Assembly (NCBI RefSeq): GCF_004362525.1
Contig: NZ_SNXS01000005.1
Span: 538,585 to 602,584 of the forward strand
DNA: 64,000 bases
Source of the DNA: Roseateles toxinivorans
GTDB lineage: Bacteria; Pseudomonadota; Gammaproteobacteria; Burkholderiales; Burkholderiaceae_C
Reading direction: 5' to 3'
In this document: piece after piece, positions 42,987-52,467 of the stretch
Position numbering within the stretch: the stretch's first letter is position 1
Layout: each line of letters starts with the position of its first letter
Made by a program: the position numbers and the translations under genes
The notes under the pieces: model-generated
Told to the model about the DNA's origin: nothing
Seen by the model: only the letters and a program-made list of their open reading frames with translations
Database searches by the model: none

Positions 42987-44623
42987 GCCCGCTGCAGCAC
43001 GGTCTCCAGCTCGGCCGGCCCCATCAAAGCCGTGCCATACACCCGCCCGGCGCCCAGATCGAAACGCGAGGCAATGAAGGCATCAGCCACTGCTGGCGGC
43101 GCATGCTGGCGCAGCAGCAGCGCCTGGGCCAGCAGCACCAGATCCTGGGCGAAACGCCGTCCGCGCACCTCCAGCTGATCGGGAGACAGGGCCAGGTCTT
43201 GCCGCAGGGCCTGCACGGCGGCGAGCAGGCGCAGCTCGCCATGGGCCTGATGCTGCCAGTCGTCAAACAGCGCCAGCAGGGCCTCGGGCTCGCGTGCCGC
43301 TGCGCGCAGCACATCCAGGCACATCACATTGCCCGAGCCCTCCCAGATCGAGTTGACCGGCGCCTCGCGGTACAGCCGGGCCAGCGTCCCTTCCTCGACA
43401 TAGCCATTGCCGCCAAGGACCTCCATCGCCTCGCCGGTCAGCTCGACGGCGCGCTTGCAGACCCAGAACTTGGCGGCCGGGGTCAGGATGCGCTTCCAGG
43501 CGCGCTCAACAGCGCTGTCGTCACGCTCAAACGCCTGGGCCAGGCGCAGCATCAGCGCCGTGGCGGCCTCGCTCTCAAGCGCCAGATCGGCCAGCACCAC
43601 CCGCATCAGCGGCTGCTCAAGCAGCGGCTTGCCGAACACCACGCGCAACCGCGCCCAGTGCAGCGCCTGCACCAGGGCCTGGCGCATGATGGCCGCGCTG
43701 CCGATCACGCAGTTCAGCCGCGTGTAGCCGGCCATCTCGATGATGGTCGGTATGCCGCGACCCTCCTCGCCCATCATCAGGCCCCAGGCATCGAGGAACT
43801 CGACCTCACTGCTGGAGTTGGACTTGTTGCCCAGCTTGTTCTTCAGGCGCTGGATATGCACCGGGTTCTTGGTTCCGTCGGGCCGCCAGCGCGGCACGTA
43901 GAAGCAGCTGTGGCCGGAGGCGCTGCGTGCCACCACCAGATGGGCGTCGCACATCGGCGCGCTGAAAAACCATTTGTGGCCGCGCAGCAGGTATTCGCCG
44001 CCACGCCCGCCCGTGCCAACCGGCGTGGCCGTGGTGGTGTTGGAGCGCACGTCCGAGCCGCCCTGCTTCTCGGTCATGCCCATGCCCAGCCAGATCGAGT
44101 GCTTTTGCGCCACGGGCAGATCGCGGGCGTCATAGCGGCTGGAGTGCAGCTTGTCGCGCAAGGTGGCATAGAGTGCCGGCTCCCTCTGCAGCACCGGGAT
44201 GCTGGCCTGCGTCATCGTCGCCGGGCACATCGTGCCGGCCTCGATCTGGCCATGCAGGTACATGCCGGCAGCAAAGGCCGTCCAGCGGCCGGTGCGCGCG
44301 GCCTCCTCGAAGCTCAACGAGACCAGACCCTGGCCACGGTACAGCGCCAGCAGCTCATGCCAGGCCGGGTGGAAGTCCACCTGGTCGATGCGACGACCGC
44401 GAGCGTCGAAGGTCTTCAGCTCGGGTGTGTAGCGATTCGCCTGCTCGGCCAGCTGATACGTCTCGGCCTTGCCCAGCACACGGCCGTAGGACGAGAGCGC
44501 ATCGGCATGCCAGTCGGCGCCGGCGCGCTGTACGCCTTCGACAAGAGCTCGGTCGGTGTCGAACAGCGCGTAGTCGCGCAACTCGTCCACCTGGTTGCTC
44601 AAGGTATGTGTCTGCCAGTTCAT
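42974..44623 (-). CDS. AidB-like acyl-CoA dehydrogenase
   Basis: 549 residues, longer than ordinary acyl-CoA dehydrogenases and close to AidB. Signature GMGMTEKQGGSDVRSNTT in the flavin-contacting region, HKWFFSAPMCDAHLVVARS, and EVLGGNGYVEEGTLARLYREAPVNSIWEGSGN near the C-terminus. The position matching the catalytic glutamate is inside WEGSG. AidB proteins have isovaleryl-CoA dehydrogenase activity and in E. coli respond to alkylation; either role is possible here. It is divergent from the biotinyl-carboxyltransferase gene with a 60-base gap, which may mean a shared branched-chain or acyl-CoA pathway. Confidence 0.92.
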   Translation of the reverse strand: MNWQTHTLSNQVDELRDYALFDTDRALVEGVQRAGADWHADALSSYGRVLGKAETYQLAEQANRYTPELKTFDARGRRIDQVDFHPAWHELLALYRGQGLVSLSFEEAARTGRWTAFAAGMYLHGQIEAGTMCPATMTQASIPVLQREPALYATLRDKLHSSRYDARDLPVAQKHSIWLGMGMTEKQGGSDVRSNTTTATPVGTGGRGGEYLLRGHKWFFSAPMCDAHLVVARSASGHSCFYVPRWRPDGTKNPVHIQRLKNKLGNKSNSSSEVEFLDAWGLMMGEEGRGIPTIIEMAGYTRLNCVIGSAAIMRQALVQALHWARLRVVFGKPLLEQPLMRVVLADLALESEAATALMLRLAQAFERDDSAVERAWKRILTPAAKFWVCKRAVELTGEAMEVLGGNGYVEEGTLARLYREAPVNSIWEGSGNVMCLDVLRAAAREPEALLALFDDWQHQAHGELRLLAAVQALRQDLALSPDQLEVRGRRFAQDLVLLAQALLLRQHAPPAVADAFIASRFDLGAGRVYGTALMGPAELETVLQRAYVD

Positions 44624-44683
44624 CGCGGTCTCCTGTCATCTTGTTTGCATCCAGTTTAGGCCGGTGGCGCTACAGTGGCTCGC

Positions 44684-46477
44684 ATGCAAACCATACAAAT
44701 CCATGCGCCTATGGCCTGCACCGTGCTGGTGGCGGCGGTACAGGGCGGCGAGGCGGTGCACGCGGGTCAATTGCTGCTGGTGCTTGAGGCGATGAAGATG
44801 GAGCACGAGATCCATGCGCAACAGGACGGCTTGATCAACGAGGTGCTCGCCGCCGCTGGCGAACTGGTGCAGGAAGGCGATCTGCTGCTGAGCTTGTCGC
44901 CGCAGGCCACGGCGTCGGCGCCGATTGCAAGCCCGGCGGCAGCGACGGCGGCCGTCCGCAACGACCTGCAAGCGCTTCGCGACCGCCTGGCGCTCACTGA
45001 GGATGCCAACCGCCCGCAGGCCATTGCCAAGCGCCACGCCCTGGGCCTGCGCAGCGCACGCGAGAACATTGCCGATCTGTGCGATGCCGGCAGCTTCAGC
45101 GAATACGGCGCGCTGGCCGTCGCCGCCCAGGCCAGCCGCCGCGGCGCCGACGACCTGCGGCGCAACACCCCGGCCGACGGCCTGGTCTGCGGCACGGCCG
45201 CGATCAACGGCCAGGCCTGCGCGGTGCTGGCCTATGACGCCACCGTGCTGGCCGGCACGCAGGGCATGCGCAACCACCAGAAGACCGACCGCCTGCTGGG
45301 CGTGGCCCTGCAGCAGCGGCTGCCCCTGGTGCTGTTCGCCGAGGGCGGCGGCGGCCGGCCCGGCGACACCGACATGCCCATCGTCGCCGGCCTGCATGTG
45401 ACGACCTTTGCCAGCCATGCGCGGCTCAGCGGCCAGGTGCCCATGGTCGGCATTGCCGCCGGCCGCTGCTTTGCCGGCAATGCGGCACTGCTGGGCTGCT
45501 GCGACGTGATCATCGCTACCGAGGCCAGCAATATCGGCATGGGCGGGCCGGCGATGGTCGAGGGTGGTGGGCTGGGCGTGTTTGCGCCGGAACAGATCGG
45601 CCCCAGCGACGTGCAGGCGCGCAATGGCGTGATTGACGTCTTGGTCAGGGACGAGGCCGAGGCTGTGGCCGTGGCCAAGCAGTATCTGGGCTTTTTCCAG
45701 GGATCGGTGCCCGACTGGACCTGCGGCCCGCCCGAGGCGCTGCGCCAGGCCCTGCCCGAGAGCCGCACGCGCAGCTACGACATGCGCGCACTGATGCACC
45801 AACTGGCCGACACCGGTTCGGTGATGGAGCTGCGCCCCGGCTTCGGCCCCTCGGTGCTGACCGCGCTGGCCCGTTTCGAGGGGCGGCCGGTGGGCCTGCT
45901 GGCCAGCAACCCGGCCCATCTGGGCGGGGCGATCGACGCCGATGCGGCCGACAAGACGGCCCGTTTCATGCGCCTATGCAACACCCACGGCCTGCCGCTG
46001 GTGTCGCTGATCGACACGCCGGGCTTCATGGTCGGCCCCGAGACCGAGGCCACCGCCCAGGTGCGCCATGTCAGCCGCATCTTCGTGGCCGCCGCGCATC
46101 TGCGGGTGCCGCTGCTAGCCCTGATCATACGCAAGGGCTATGGCCTGGGCGCGATGGCGCTGGCCGGCGGCGGCTTCCACGCGCCGCTGGCCACGGCCGC
46201 CTGGCCCAGCGCCGAATTCGGGGCGATGGGGTTGGAGGGCGCCGTGCGACTGGGCTATCGCAAGGAGCTGGAGGCGCAAGCAGAGGGACCGGCGCGCGAG
46301 GCGCTGTTCCAGTCGCTGCTGCAGCAACAGGTCGACAACGGCAGCGCGCTGAACATGGCGACGACCCTGGAGATCGACGCGGTGATAGATCCGGCCGACT
46401 CGCGCCGCTGGCTCAGCCAGGGCCTGGCCGCCGGCAAGATTGGCCCACTGCTGCCCGGCGGCCTTGACGCTTGGTGA
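44684..46477 (+). CDS. Biotinyl-domain/carboxyltransferase fusion (acyl-CoA carboxylase)
   Basis: 597 residues. The first 75 residues form a biotinyl domain (HAPMACTVLVAAVQGGEAVHAGQLLLVLEAMKM) with biotinylated K38 in EAMKM. From about residue 100 to 590 lies a carboxyltransferase domain: ADGLVCGTAAINGQACAVLAYDATVLAGTQG, the GRCFAGNAALLGCCD and EASNIGMGGPAMVEGGG oxyanion regions, and VSLIDTPGFMVGPETE with LALIIRKGYGLGAMALAGGG. So carrier and carboxyltransferase are on one chain, but no biotin carboxylase is in the window. The usual arrangement puts the carrier on the biotin carboxylase subunit. The start is ATG 44684; a GTG at 44675 would add MAR. Confidence 0.92.
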   Translation: MQTIQIHAPMACTVLVAAVQGGEAVHAGQLLLVLEAMKMEHEIHAQQDGLINEVLAAAGELVQEGDLLLSLSPQATASAPIASPAAATAAVRNDLQALRDRLALTEDANRPQAIAKRHALGLRSARENIADLCDAGSFSEYGALAVAAQASRRGADDLRRNTPADGLVCGTAAINGQACAVLAYDATVLAGTQGMRNHQKTDRLLGVALQQRLPLVLFAEGGGGRPGDTDMPIVAGLHVTTFASHARLSGQVPMVGIAAGRCFAGNAALLGCCDVIIATEASNIGMGGPAMVEGGGLGVFAPEQIGPSDVQARNGVIDVLVRDEAEAVAVAKQYLGFFQGSVPDWTCGPPEALRQALPESRTRSYDMRALMHQLADTGSVMELRPGFGPSVLTALARFEGRPVGLLASNPAHLGGAIDADAADKTARFMRLCNTHGLPLVSLIDTPGFMVGPETEATAQVRHVSRIFVAAAHLRVPLLALIIRKGYGLGAMALAGGGFHAPLATAAWPSAEFGAMGLEGAVRLGYRKELEAQAEGPAREALFQSLLQQQVDNGSALNMATTLEIDAVIDPADSRRWLSQGLAAGKIGPLLPGGLDAW

Positions 46478-46486
46478 GTGCCTGCT

Positions 46487-47131
46487 TCAGGCCGGCACCT
46501 TGCTGGCCTTGACATGGCCCGTCACGCAGCGGGCCAGCGCCAGCTTGTTGGCCTTCTGCAGCGCCATCAAAAGCCGGTGATCGACGCCGCGGCCGCCCAG
46601 CTCGGCACCGAACTGCAGTTGCACGTCTTCCTGCACCCGCAGCAGCAGATGCGCGGTGACCTCGGCATCGGCCAGCGCCCGGTGGGCACGGCCGGCGGAG
46701 GGCAAGGCATGGAAGCGGGCAAGGCTGCCCAGCTTGTGGTTCGGCGCCTGCGGATACAGACGCCGCGCCAGCAGCAGGGTGCAGGCGAACTGGTGGGCCG
46801 GGTCGGGCTCGCAATCGGCGCGGGCGATCTCCGCCTGCCAGAAGCCGCGGTCAAAGGCGGCGTTGTGGGCCACCAGCGGGCAGCCGCGGGTGAAGCGGGC
46901 CACATCGCGCATCACCGATTCGGCGCCGGGCGCGGTGCGCAGCATGGAGTTCGTGATGCCGGTCAGCTGCTCGATGAAGGGCGGCACCCAGGCGCCGCTG
47001 TTCATCAGGCTCTGGAAGCGATCGACAATACGGCCGTCCTGCACCAGCACGGCGGCAATCTCGGTGGCGCGGGCGCCCTGGCCCGGCGACATGCCGGTGG
47101 TTTCAAAGTCGATCACGGCAACGGTCTGCAT
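46487..47131 (-). CDS. 3'-5' exonuclease, DnaQ/DEDDh family
   Basis: 214 residues. ExoI VIDFETTG (D8, E10), ExoII VAHNAAFDRGFW and ExoIII AHRALADAEVT with the DEDDh histidine are all present, so the exonuclease should be active. It resembles the epsilon-like or oligoribonuclease-like proofreading modules but lacks the C-terminal extension of DnaQ. Start at 47131 keeps a four-residue lead before the first motif; the longer upstream frame covers the divergent grxD. Divergent from grxD. Confidence 0.92.
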   Translation of the reverse strand: MQTVAVIDFETTGMSPGQGARATEIAAVLVQDGRIVDRFQSLMNSGAWVPPFIEQLTGITNSMLRTAPGAESVMRDVARFTRGCPLVAHNAAFDRGFWQAEIARADCEPDPAHQFACTLLLARRLYPQAPNHKLGSLARFHALPSAGRAHRALADAEVTAHLLLRVQEDVQLQFGAELGGRGVDHRLLMALQKANKLALARCVTGHVKASKVPA

Positions 47132-47260
47132 GGAGGGCTTGTCGCTTCTTTCTGTTCGGCAGCGCGGGATAATAGGGCCTTGACCGGATTCAGCGCGGCT
47201 TTTGACGCTTTGCCGTATAAACCCGGAATCTCTGAAACAGCTTGCAGGCAGGTAATCCCC

Positions 47261-47575
47261 ATGAATGAAGTTCAGCAACGCATCGACGCCCTGGTCAAGG
47301 GCAACCACGTCGTGCTTTTCATGAAGGGCACGGCCCAGTTCCCGATGTGCGGCTTCTCCGGCCGCGCGATCCAGATCCTGAAGGCCTGTGGTGTCAACGA
47401 ACTCAAGACCGTCAATGTGCTGGAAGACGAAGGCATACGCCAGGGCATCAAGGAATACGCCAACTGGCCGACCATCCCCCAGCTCTATGTGGCCGGCGAA
47501 TTCGTCGGTGGCTCGGACATCATGATGGAGATGTACGAGGCCGGTGAGTTGCAGCAAGTGATCAGCGCCGCCTGA
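47261..47575 (+). CDS. grxD: Monothiol glutaredoxin (CGFS type)
   Basis: 104 residues. The active site CGFS (C30) in FPMCGFSGRAIQIL, the cis-proline in WPTIPQLYV and GGSDIMMEMYEAGEL match Grx4-type monothiol glutaredoxins, which carry glutathione-coordinated [2Fe-2S] clusters and work with BolA. GGTAATCCCC precedes the ATG, a modest ribosome site. The stop is followed after 8 bases by ubiX, so they are likely co-transcribed. Divergent from the exonuclease gene. Confidence 0.95.
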   Translation: MNEVQQRIDALVKGNHVVLFMKGTAQFPMCGFSGRAIQILKACGVNELKTVNVLEDEGIRQGIKEYANWPTIPQLYVAGEFVGGSDIMMEMYEAGELQQVISAA

Positions 47576-47583
47576 GTTCGGTG

Positions 47584-48162
47584 ATGACTCCGCGCCTGGT
47601 GCTGGGCATCACCGGTGCCACCGGCGCGGTGTACGGCTTGAGGATCTTGCAGCGCGCCCGCGCCCTGGGCGTGCAGACGCATCTGATTGTCACACCCGCC
47701 GGCGTGCTCAATGTGCACCACGAGCTGGGCCTGAGCCGCAGCGAGCTGGAAGCCGAGGCCGATCAGGCCTATGCGCCGGCCGACGTCGGTGCCTGCATTG
47801 CCAGCGGCAGCTTCGCCACCGCGGCAATGATCGTCGCCCCCTGCTCGATGAAGACGCTGGCCTCGGTCGCGCATGGCTTTGGCGACAATTTGTTGACACG
47901 CGCCGCCGATGTGACGCTCAAGGAGCGCCGCCGCCTGATACTGATGGTGCGCGAGACGCCGTTCAATCTTGCCCATCTGCGCAATATGACGGCCGTGACC
48001 GAGATGGGCGGCATCGTCTTCCCGCCGCTGCCGGCCTTCTACCACCACCCGAAGTCGATAGACGAGATGGTGAGCGACACGGTGGAGCGGGTGCTGGAGC
48101 TGGCCGGCATCACAGCCGCCCAGCCGCAGTCCTGGGCCGGGCTCAGGAACTCAACGTCCTGA
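47584..48162 (+). CDS. ubiX: Flavin prenyltransferase UbiX
   Basis: 192 residues. Makes prenylated FMN for the UbiD decarboxylase of ubiquinone synthesis. The N-terminal LGITGATGAVYGLRIL flavin-binding loop, CIASGSFATAAMIVAPCSMKTLASVAHG, RAADVTLKERRRLILMVRETPFNLAHLRNM and the PPLPAFYHHPKSIDEMV closing segment are family signatures, and the dodecamer-forming regions are intact. ATG 47584 is used; GTG 47581 abuts it. The 3' end overlaps the convergent lytic transglycosylase gene by 12 bases. UbiD itself is not in the window. Confidence 0.95.
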   Translation: MTPRLVLGITGATGAVYGLRILQRARALGVQTHLIVTPAGVLNVHHELGLSRSELEAEADQAYAPADVGACIASGSFATAAMIVAPCSMKTLASVAHGFGDNLLTRAADVTLKERRRLILMVRETPFNLAHLRNMTAVTEMGGIVFPPLPAFYHHPKSIDEMVSDTVERVLELAGITAAQPQSWAGLRNSTS

Positions 48163-48789
48163 CGATGGCTCGCCTGGCAATTGCCAGAGCTTTCGGTTGG
48201 CGAATACCGCGTTCGGATACTCCGGCCGACCGCGGCTGCCGTTGTAGCGGCCCAGTGTCAGGAACAGATCGCCCTTCTCGACATCAAGGTAGTGGCGCAG
48301 GATCACGCAGCCGAAGCGCAGATTCGTCTGCATATGGAACAGCCGGGCCGGATCGCCGTCGCCGATCAGCCGCGCCCAGAATGGCATCACCTGCATATAG
48401 CCGCGCGCGCCGGCCGAGCTGATCGCATATTTGCGAAAACCGCTCTCGACCTGGACCAGGCCCAGCACCAGGGCCGGCTCCAGACCTGCGCGCTTGGATT
48501 CGTACCAGACGGTCTCAAGGAACTCGATGCGGGTGACGTGCTCGCTCTTGCGCCTTTTCAGGCGCTCGCTCATTTCGCCCAACCAGCGCAGATAGGCCAT
48601 GCGCTGGTCGATATCGTCGAAGCTGGGCTTGGGCGGCGCACTATTGGCCACCGCGGCCGACAAGGCCGAGCGCACCGAATTGGCCAGCGGCTCCTCGACC
48701 TGGCTGCCGGCGCGGGCCGGCCCCGGCAGCGAGGCCAGCGGCCACGCCAGCGCCGCGCCCATCAGGCTGCGCCTGTCCATCACCGCCAT
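48151..48789 (-). CDS. Lytic transglycosylase (Slt/MltE-type domain)
   Basis: 212 residues. An N-terminal MDRRSLMGAALAWPLASLPGPARA resembles a twin-arginine signal. The catalytic glutamate is E115 in GLVQVESGFRKYAISSAGARGYMQVMPFW, followed by RFGCVILRHYLD and RYNGSRGRPEYP, so it should cleave peptidoglycan in the periplasm. Start uncertain among 48798 (TTG), 48789 and 48780 (ATG); the last gives the shortest twin-arginine lead. It is 5-6 bases downstream of proS and may be co-transcribed. Confidence 0.9.
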   Translation of the reverse strand: MAVMDRRSLMGAALAWPLASLPGPARAGSQVEEPLANSVRSALSAAVANSAPPKPSFDDIDQRMAYLRWLGEMSERLKRRKSEHVTRIEFLETVWYESKRAGLEPALVLGLVQVESGFRKYAISSAGARGYMQVMPFWARLIGDGDPARLFHMQTNLRFGCVILRHYLDVEKGDLFLTLGRYNGSRGRPEYPNAVFANRKLWQLPGEPSSGR

Positions 48790-48794
48790 CCGAC

Positions 48795-50540
48795 TCAAGC
48801 CGCGAGTTGGGCCCGCAGATGCGCGGCCACCTCGGCCAGGGCCATCTTGCTGGCCTCGGTGTCGCGGCGGCCCTGGTACTCGACATGGCCTTCCTTCAGA
48901 CCTCGGTCGCCCAACACCACGCGGTGCGGCACACCGACCAGCTCCCAGTCGGCCAGCATCGCCCCGGGGCGCTCGCCACGATCGTCCAGCAGCACGTCGA
49001 CGCCGGCGGCCATCAGCTCGGCATAGAGGCTGTCGGCGGCGGCCTTGACGTCGGCGCTGCGGTCATAGCCTATCGGGCAGATCACCACAGTGAACGGGGC
49101 GATGCCGTTGGGCCAGATGATGCCGCGCTCGTCGTGGTTCTGCTCGATGGCGGCGCCCAGGATGCGGGTCACGCCGATGCCATAGCAGCCCATCACCATA
49201 GGCTGGGGCTTGCCGTTCTCATCGAGGAAGGTGGCCTTCATCGGCTCGCTGTACTTGGTGCCGAGCAGGAACACATGGCCGACCTCGATGCCGCGCTGGA
49301 TGGCCAGCACGCCCTTGCCGTCGGGCGAAGGGTCACCGGCGACGATGTTGCGGATGTCGGCGACAGCGTCAGGCTCGGGCAGATCGCGGCCCCAGTTGAC
49401 GCCGGTGAGGTGGAAGTCGGCCTCGTTGGCACCGCAAACGAAGTCGCTCATATTGGCGACGGTTCGGTCGGCAATCACCTTGACCGGCTTCTTCAGCCCG
49501 ATCGGGCCAAGGTAACCCGGCTTGGTGCCGAAGTGGTCTTCGATCTCGCCGACGGTGGCAAAGCGGAAGCCGTTCTTCAGGCCCTCGACCTTGCTGGTCT
49601 TGACCTCGTTCAGGTCGTGATCGCCGCGCAGCAGCAGCAGCCAGACCACGCTCTTGACGATCTCGCCCTTGTCGTTCAGCTCATCGGTGGCCAGCACCAG
49701 CGACTTGACGGTCTGCGCCAGCGGCAGGCTCAGCAGTTCGGCCACATCGGCGCAGGTGCTCTTGCCCGGCGTCGGCGTCTTGGTCATCGCCTGCGTGGCG
49801 GCAGCGCGCTGGGCGATCAGGCCCACGGCCTCGGCCTTCTCGATATTGGCGGCAAAGTCGCTGGTCGGGCAGTAGACGATGGCGTCCTCGCCGGTCTCGG
49901 CAATGACCTGGAATTCCTGCGACACATCGCCGCCGATGGCGCCCGAGTCGGCCGCCACGGCGCGGTACTGCAGGCCCATGCGGTCGAAGATGCGGCAGTA
50001 GGCGTCGTACATCGCCTGGTAGCTGCGCGTGCCGGACTCGACATCACGGTCGAAGGAGTAGGCGTCCTTCATCGTGAACTCGCGGCCGCGCATCAGGCCG
50101 AAACGGGGCCGGCGCTCGTCGCGGAACTTGGTCTGGATGTGATAGAAATTCTTCGGCAGCTGCTTGTAACTGCGCAACTCCTGGCGGGCGATATCGGTGA
50201 TCACCTCCTCCGAGGTCGGCTGGATCACGAAGTCGCGGCCATGGCGGTCTTTCACGCGCATCAGCTCCGGGCCCATCGCCTCGAAGCGGCCCGTCTCCTG
50301 CCACAGCTCGGCCGGCTGCACCACTGGCATCAGCAGCTCGACGGCCCCGGCGCGGTTCATCTCCTCGCGGATGATGGCCTCGACCTTGCGAATCACCCGC
50401 AGGCCCATGGGCATGTAGTTGTAGATGCCGGCGCCCAGGCGCTTGATCATGCCGGCTCGCATCATCAGCTTGTGGCTGGCGACTTCGGCGTCGGTGGGCG
50501 CTTCTTTGAGCGTGGAAATGAAGAACTGAGAGGCTTTCAT
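48795..50540 (-). CDS. proS: Prolyl-tRNA synthetase, bacterial type
   Basis: 581 residues, usual for the bacterial form with an inserted editing domain. Class II motifs: motif 1 around [46 protein letters not shown], motif 2 [25 protein letters not shown], and motif 3 [30 protein letters not shown]. The INS editing domain occupies about residues 225-390. It charges tRNA-Pro. Start 50540 gives the conserved MKASQF. It is divergent from rppH. Confidence 0.96.
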   Translation of the reverse strand: MKASQFFISTLKEAPTDAEVASHKLMMRAGMIKRLGAGIYNYMPMGLRVIRKVEAIIREEMNRAGAVELLMPVVQPAELWQETGRFEAMGPELMRVKDRHGRDFVIQPTSEEVITDIARQELRSYKQLPKNFYHIQTKFRDERRPRFGLMRGREFTMKDAYSFDRDVESGTRSYQAMYDAYCRIFDRMGLQYRAVAADSGAIGGDVSQEFQVIAETGEDAIVYCPTSDFAANIEKAEAVGLIAQRAAATQAMTKTPTPGKSTCADVAELLSLPLAQTVKSLVLATDELNDKGEIVKSVVWLLLLRGDHDLNEVKTSKVEGLKNGFRFATVGEIEDHFGTKPGYLGPIGLKKPVKVIADRTVANMSDFVCGANEADFHLTGVNWGRDLPEPDAVADIRNIVAGDPSPDGKGVLAIQRGIEVGHVFLLGTKYSEPMKATFLDENGKPQPMVMGCYGIGVTRILGAAIEQNHDERGIIWPNGIAPFTVVICPIGYDRSADVKAAADSLYAELMAAGVDVLLDDRGERPGAMLADWELVGVPHRVVLGDRGLKEGHVEYQGRRDTEASKMALAEVAAHLRAQLAA

Positions 50541-50650
50541 AGGGTCTGTGGCTGTCCGGGCGAGTGGTGGCCGGATGAGGGAAAGCGATGAGGGCCCCAA
50601 GATGGGTACCCAATGCAATAATCAATCCAACTAAAGATTCGAGGTTGATT

Positions 50651-51259
50651 ATGCTCGACCGTGAGGGGTTTCGACCCAACGTCGGCATCATCCTGCTCAA
50701 CCACAGGAACCTGGTGTTCTGGGGCAAACGCATCCGGACCCATTCCTGGCAGTTCCCGCAAGGGGGCATCAAGCACGGCGAGACGCCCGAGCAGGCGATG
50801 TACCGTGAGCTCCACGAAGAGGTGGGACTCAAGATTGAACATGTCCGTATCCTGGCGCGCACCCGCGACTGGCTGCGCTATGAGGTGCCCGAGCACTTCA
50901 TACGCCGCGACGCGCGCGGCCACTATCGAGGACAGAAGCAGATCTGGTTCCTGCTGCAGCTGACCGGGCGCGACAGCGACCTGAACCTGCGCGCCACCAA
51001 CCATCCGGAGTTCGACGCCTGGCGTTGGAACGACTACTGGGTGCCGCTGGAGTCGGTGATCGAGTTCAAGCGCGGCGTCTATGAGATGGCGCTGACCGAG
51101 CTGGCCCGCTACCTGCCGCGCAACAACTATCACAACCGCTATCTGCGCTCGGGCATGCGCCCGCACCGCGATGACGGCCATCCGGATGATGGCCAGCACA
51201 GCGGGCATGGCGAGCTGGAGCAGGAGCAGCCGCAGCCGCCTCCGACCGAGCCCATTTGA
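50651..51259 (+). CDS. rppH: RNA pyrophosphohydrolase (Nudix)
   Basis: 202 residues. Removes pyrophosphate from the 5' triphosphate of mRNA, starting its decay. The Nudix box [23 protein letters not shown] is intact with the full metal-binding pattern, and the N-terminal [15 protein letters not shown] is the family start. The final 45 residues (rich in H, D, E, Q and P) are a low-complexity tail beyond the usual core of about 160, so it is longer than E. coli RppH. GAGG is six bases before the ATG. Divergent from proS. Confidence 0.95.
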   Translation: MLDREGFRPNVGIILLNHRNLVFWGKRIRTHSWQFPQGGIKHGETPEQAMYRELHEEVGLKIEHVRILARTRDWLRYEVPEHFIRRDARGHYRGQKQIWFLLQLTGRDSDLNLRATNHPEFDAWRWNDYWVPLESVIEFKRGVYEMALTELARYLPRNNYHNRYLRSGMRPHRDDGHPDDGQHSGHGELEQEQPQPPPTEPI

Positions 51260-51264
51260 GGACG

Positions 51265-51285
51265 GGTGCTTGCTAGGCAAGCACC
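51265..51285. terminator. Short perfect hairpin over the proB stop codon
   Basis: GGTGCTTGC and GCAAGCACC form a nine-base perfect stem with a TAG loop that begins in the proB stop. It lies between rppH (plus) and proB (minus) 3' ends, so it could act as a bidirectional terminator, but no T-run follows on either strand. Confidence 0.45.
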
Positions 51286-52394
51286 ATATTGTCTCGGTGG
51301 ATCAGCTCGGGCTCGGCGGTATAGCCCAGCAGGCGCTCGAACTCGCTCGAGGCCTTGCGGGCGATCAGCCGCGCTTCGTAGCTGGAGTAGTTTGTCAGGC
51401 CGCGGGCCAGCTCCTGGCCGGCCTCGTCACGCACGGCGATCACATCGCCGCGGTGAAACTCGCCCTGCACATCGATCACGCCGACCGACAACAGACTCTT
51501 GCCTTCAAGCTTGACCTTGGCGACCGCGCCGGCATCGACGCGCACCGCACCGCGCATTTGCAGATGATCGGCCATCCATTGCTTGCGGGCGGCCATTTTT
51601 TGCGTCGAGGCGGTCAGCGCCGTGCCCAAGGCCTCGCCAGCGGCCAGACGCAGAAGCACATCGGGTTCACGGCCCCAGACGATGACCGTGCTGGCGCCGC
51701 TGCCGGCCGCACGCTTGGCGGCCAGTATCTTGGTGATCATGCCGCCGCGACCCAGGCTTGAGCCGGCACCGCCGGCCATCTGTTCCAGTTCCGGTGTGCC
51801 GGCCACCGCCTCGTGAATGAAGCGGGCGTTCGGGTCCTTGCGCGGATCGGCCGAGTAGAGGCCGCGCTGGTCGGTGAGTATCACCAGTGCATCGGCTTCG
51901 ACCAGATTGGCAACCAGGGCGCCCAGCGTGTCGTTGTCACCGAACTTGATCTCGTCGTTGACGACGGTGTCGTTCTCGTTGATGACCGGAATCACCTTGT
52001 GCGCCAGCAGCGTCAGCAGGGTCGAGCGAGCGTTCAGATAGCGCTCGCGGTCGGCCAGGTCGGCGTGCGTCAGCAGCACCTGGGCGCTGCCCATGCCCTG
52101 TTCGCGCAGCTTGGTCTCGTACATCTGCACCAGGCCCATTTGACCCACGGCGGCGGCGGCCTGCAGCTCGTGCACTTCCTTGGGCCGGGTGGTCCAGCCC
52201 AGGCGCTTCATGCCCTCGGCAATGGCGCCGCTGGACACCATGATGACCTCGCGGCCCTGGGCCGCCAGACCGGCCAGCTGATGGCACCAGTTGCCGATCG
52301 CCTCGGCGTCAACGCCCCTGCCTTCGTTGGTGACAAGGCTGGAGCCGACCTTGACGACGATACGGCGGGCGTCCTTCAGCACCGACACGCTCAT
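51273..52394 (-). CDS. proB: Glutamate 5-kinase (with PUA domain)
   Basis: 373 residues, the length of the two-domain form. The kinase domain (about 1-255) starts [15 protein letters not shown], and the glutamate/ATP site includes [28 protein letters not shown]; the C-terminal PUA domain is about 285-360. First step of proline synthesis. An inverted repeat GGTGCTTGC-TAG-GCAAGCACC (51265-51285) includes the stop codon. Downstream of obgE in the same direction. Confidence 0.96.
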   Translation of the reverse strand: MSVSVLKDARRIVVKVGSSLVTNEGRGVDAEAIGNWCHQLAGLAAQGREVIMVSSGAIAEGMKRLGWTTRPKEVHELQAAAAVGQMGLVQMYETKLREQGMGSAQVLLTHADLADRERYLNARSTLLTLLAHKVIPVINENDTVVNDEIKFGDNDTLGALVANLVEADALVILTDQRGLYSADPRKDPNARFIHEAVAGTPELEQMAGGAGSSLGRGGMITKILAAKRAAGSGASTVIVWGREPDVLLRLAAGEALGTALTASTQKMAARKQWMADHLQMRGAVRVDAGAVAKVKLEGKSLLSVGVIDVQGEFHRGDVIAVRDEAGQELARGLTNYSSYEARLIARKASSEFERLLGYTAEPELIHRDNMVLA

Positions 52395-52467
52395 TGGTGC
52401 ACCCTTCGGCCTGCGGCCTGTCCCGCCGGGCGGGAGCGAGCTTGCTTGGGGCGGCCCGGCGCGGCGC

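Noticed and set aside
42440..44659. A 739-codon plus-strand open frame across the MFS and AidB-like genes
   Set aside because: It overlaps two genes with strong family motifs in other frames and reads as an arginine/glutamine/glycine-rich shadow.
48807..50591. A 594-codon plus-strand frame opposite proS
   Set aside because: proS is certain from its motifs; the other frame is a shadow.
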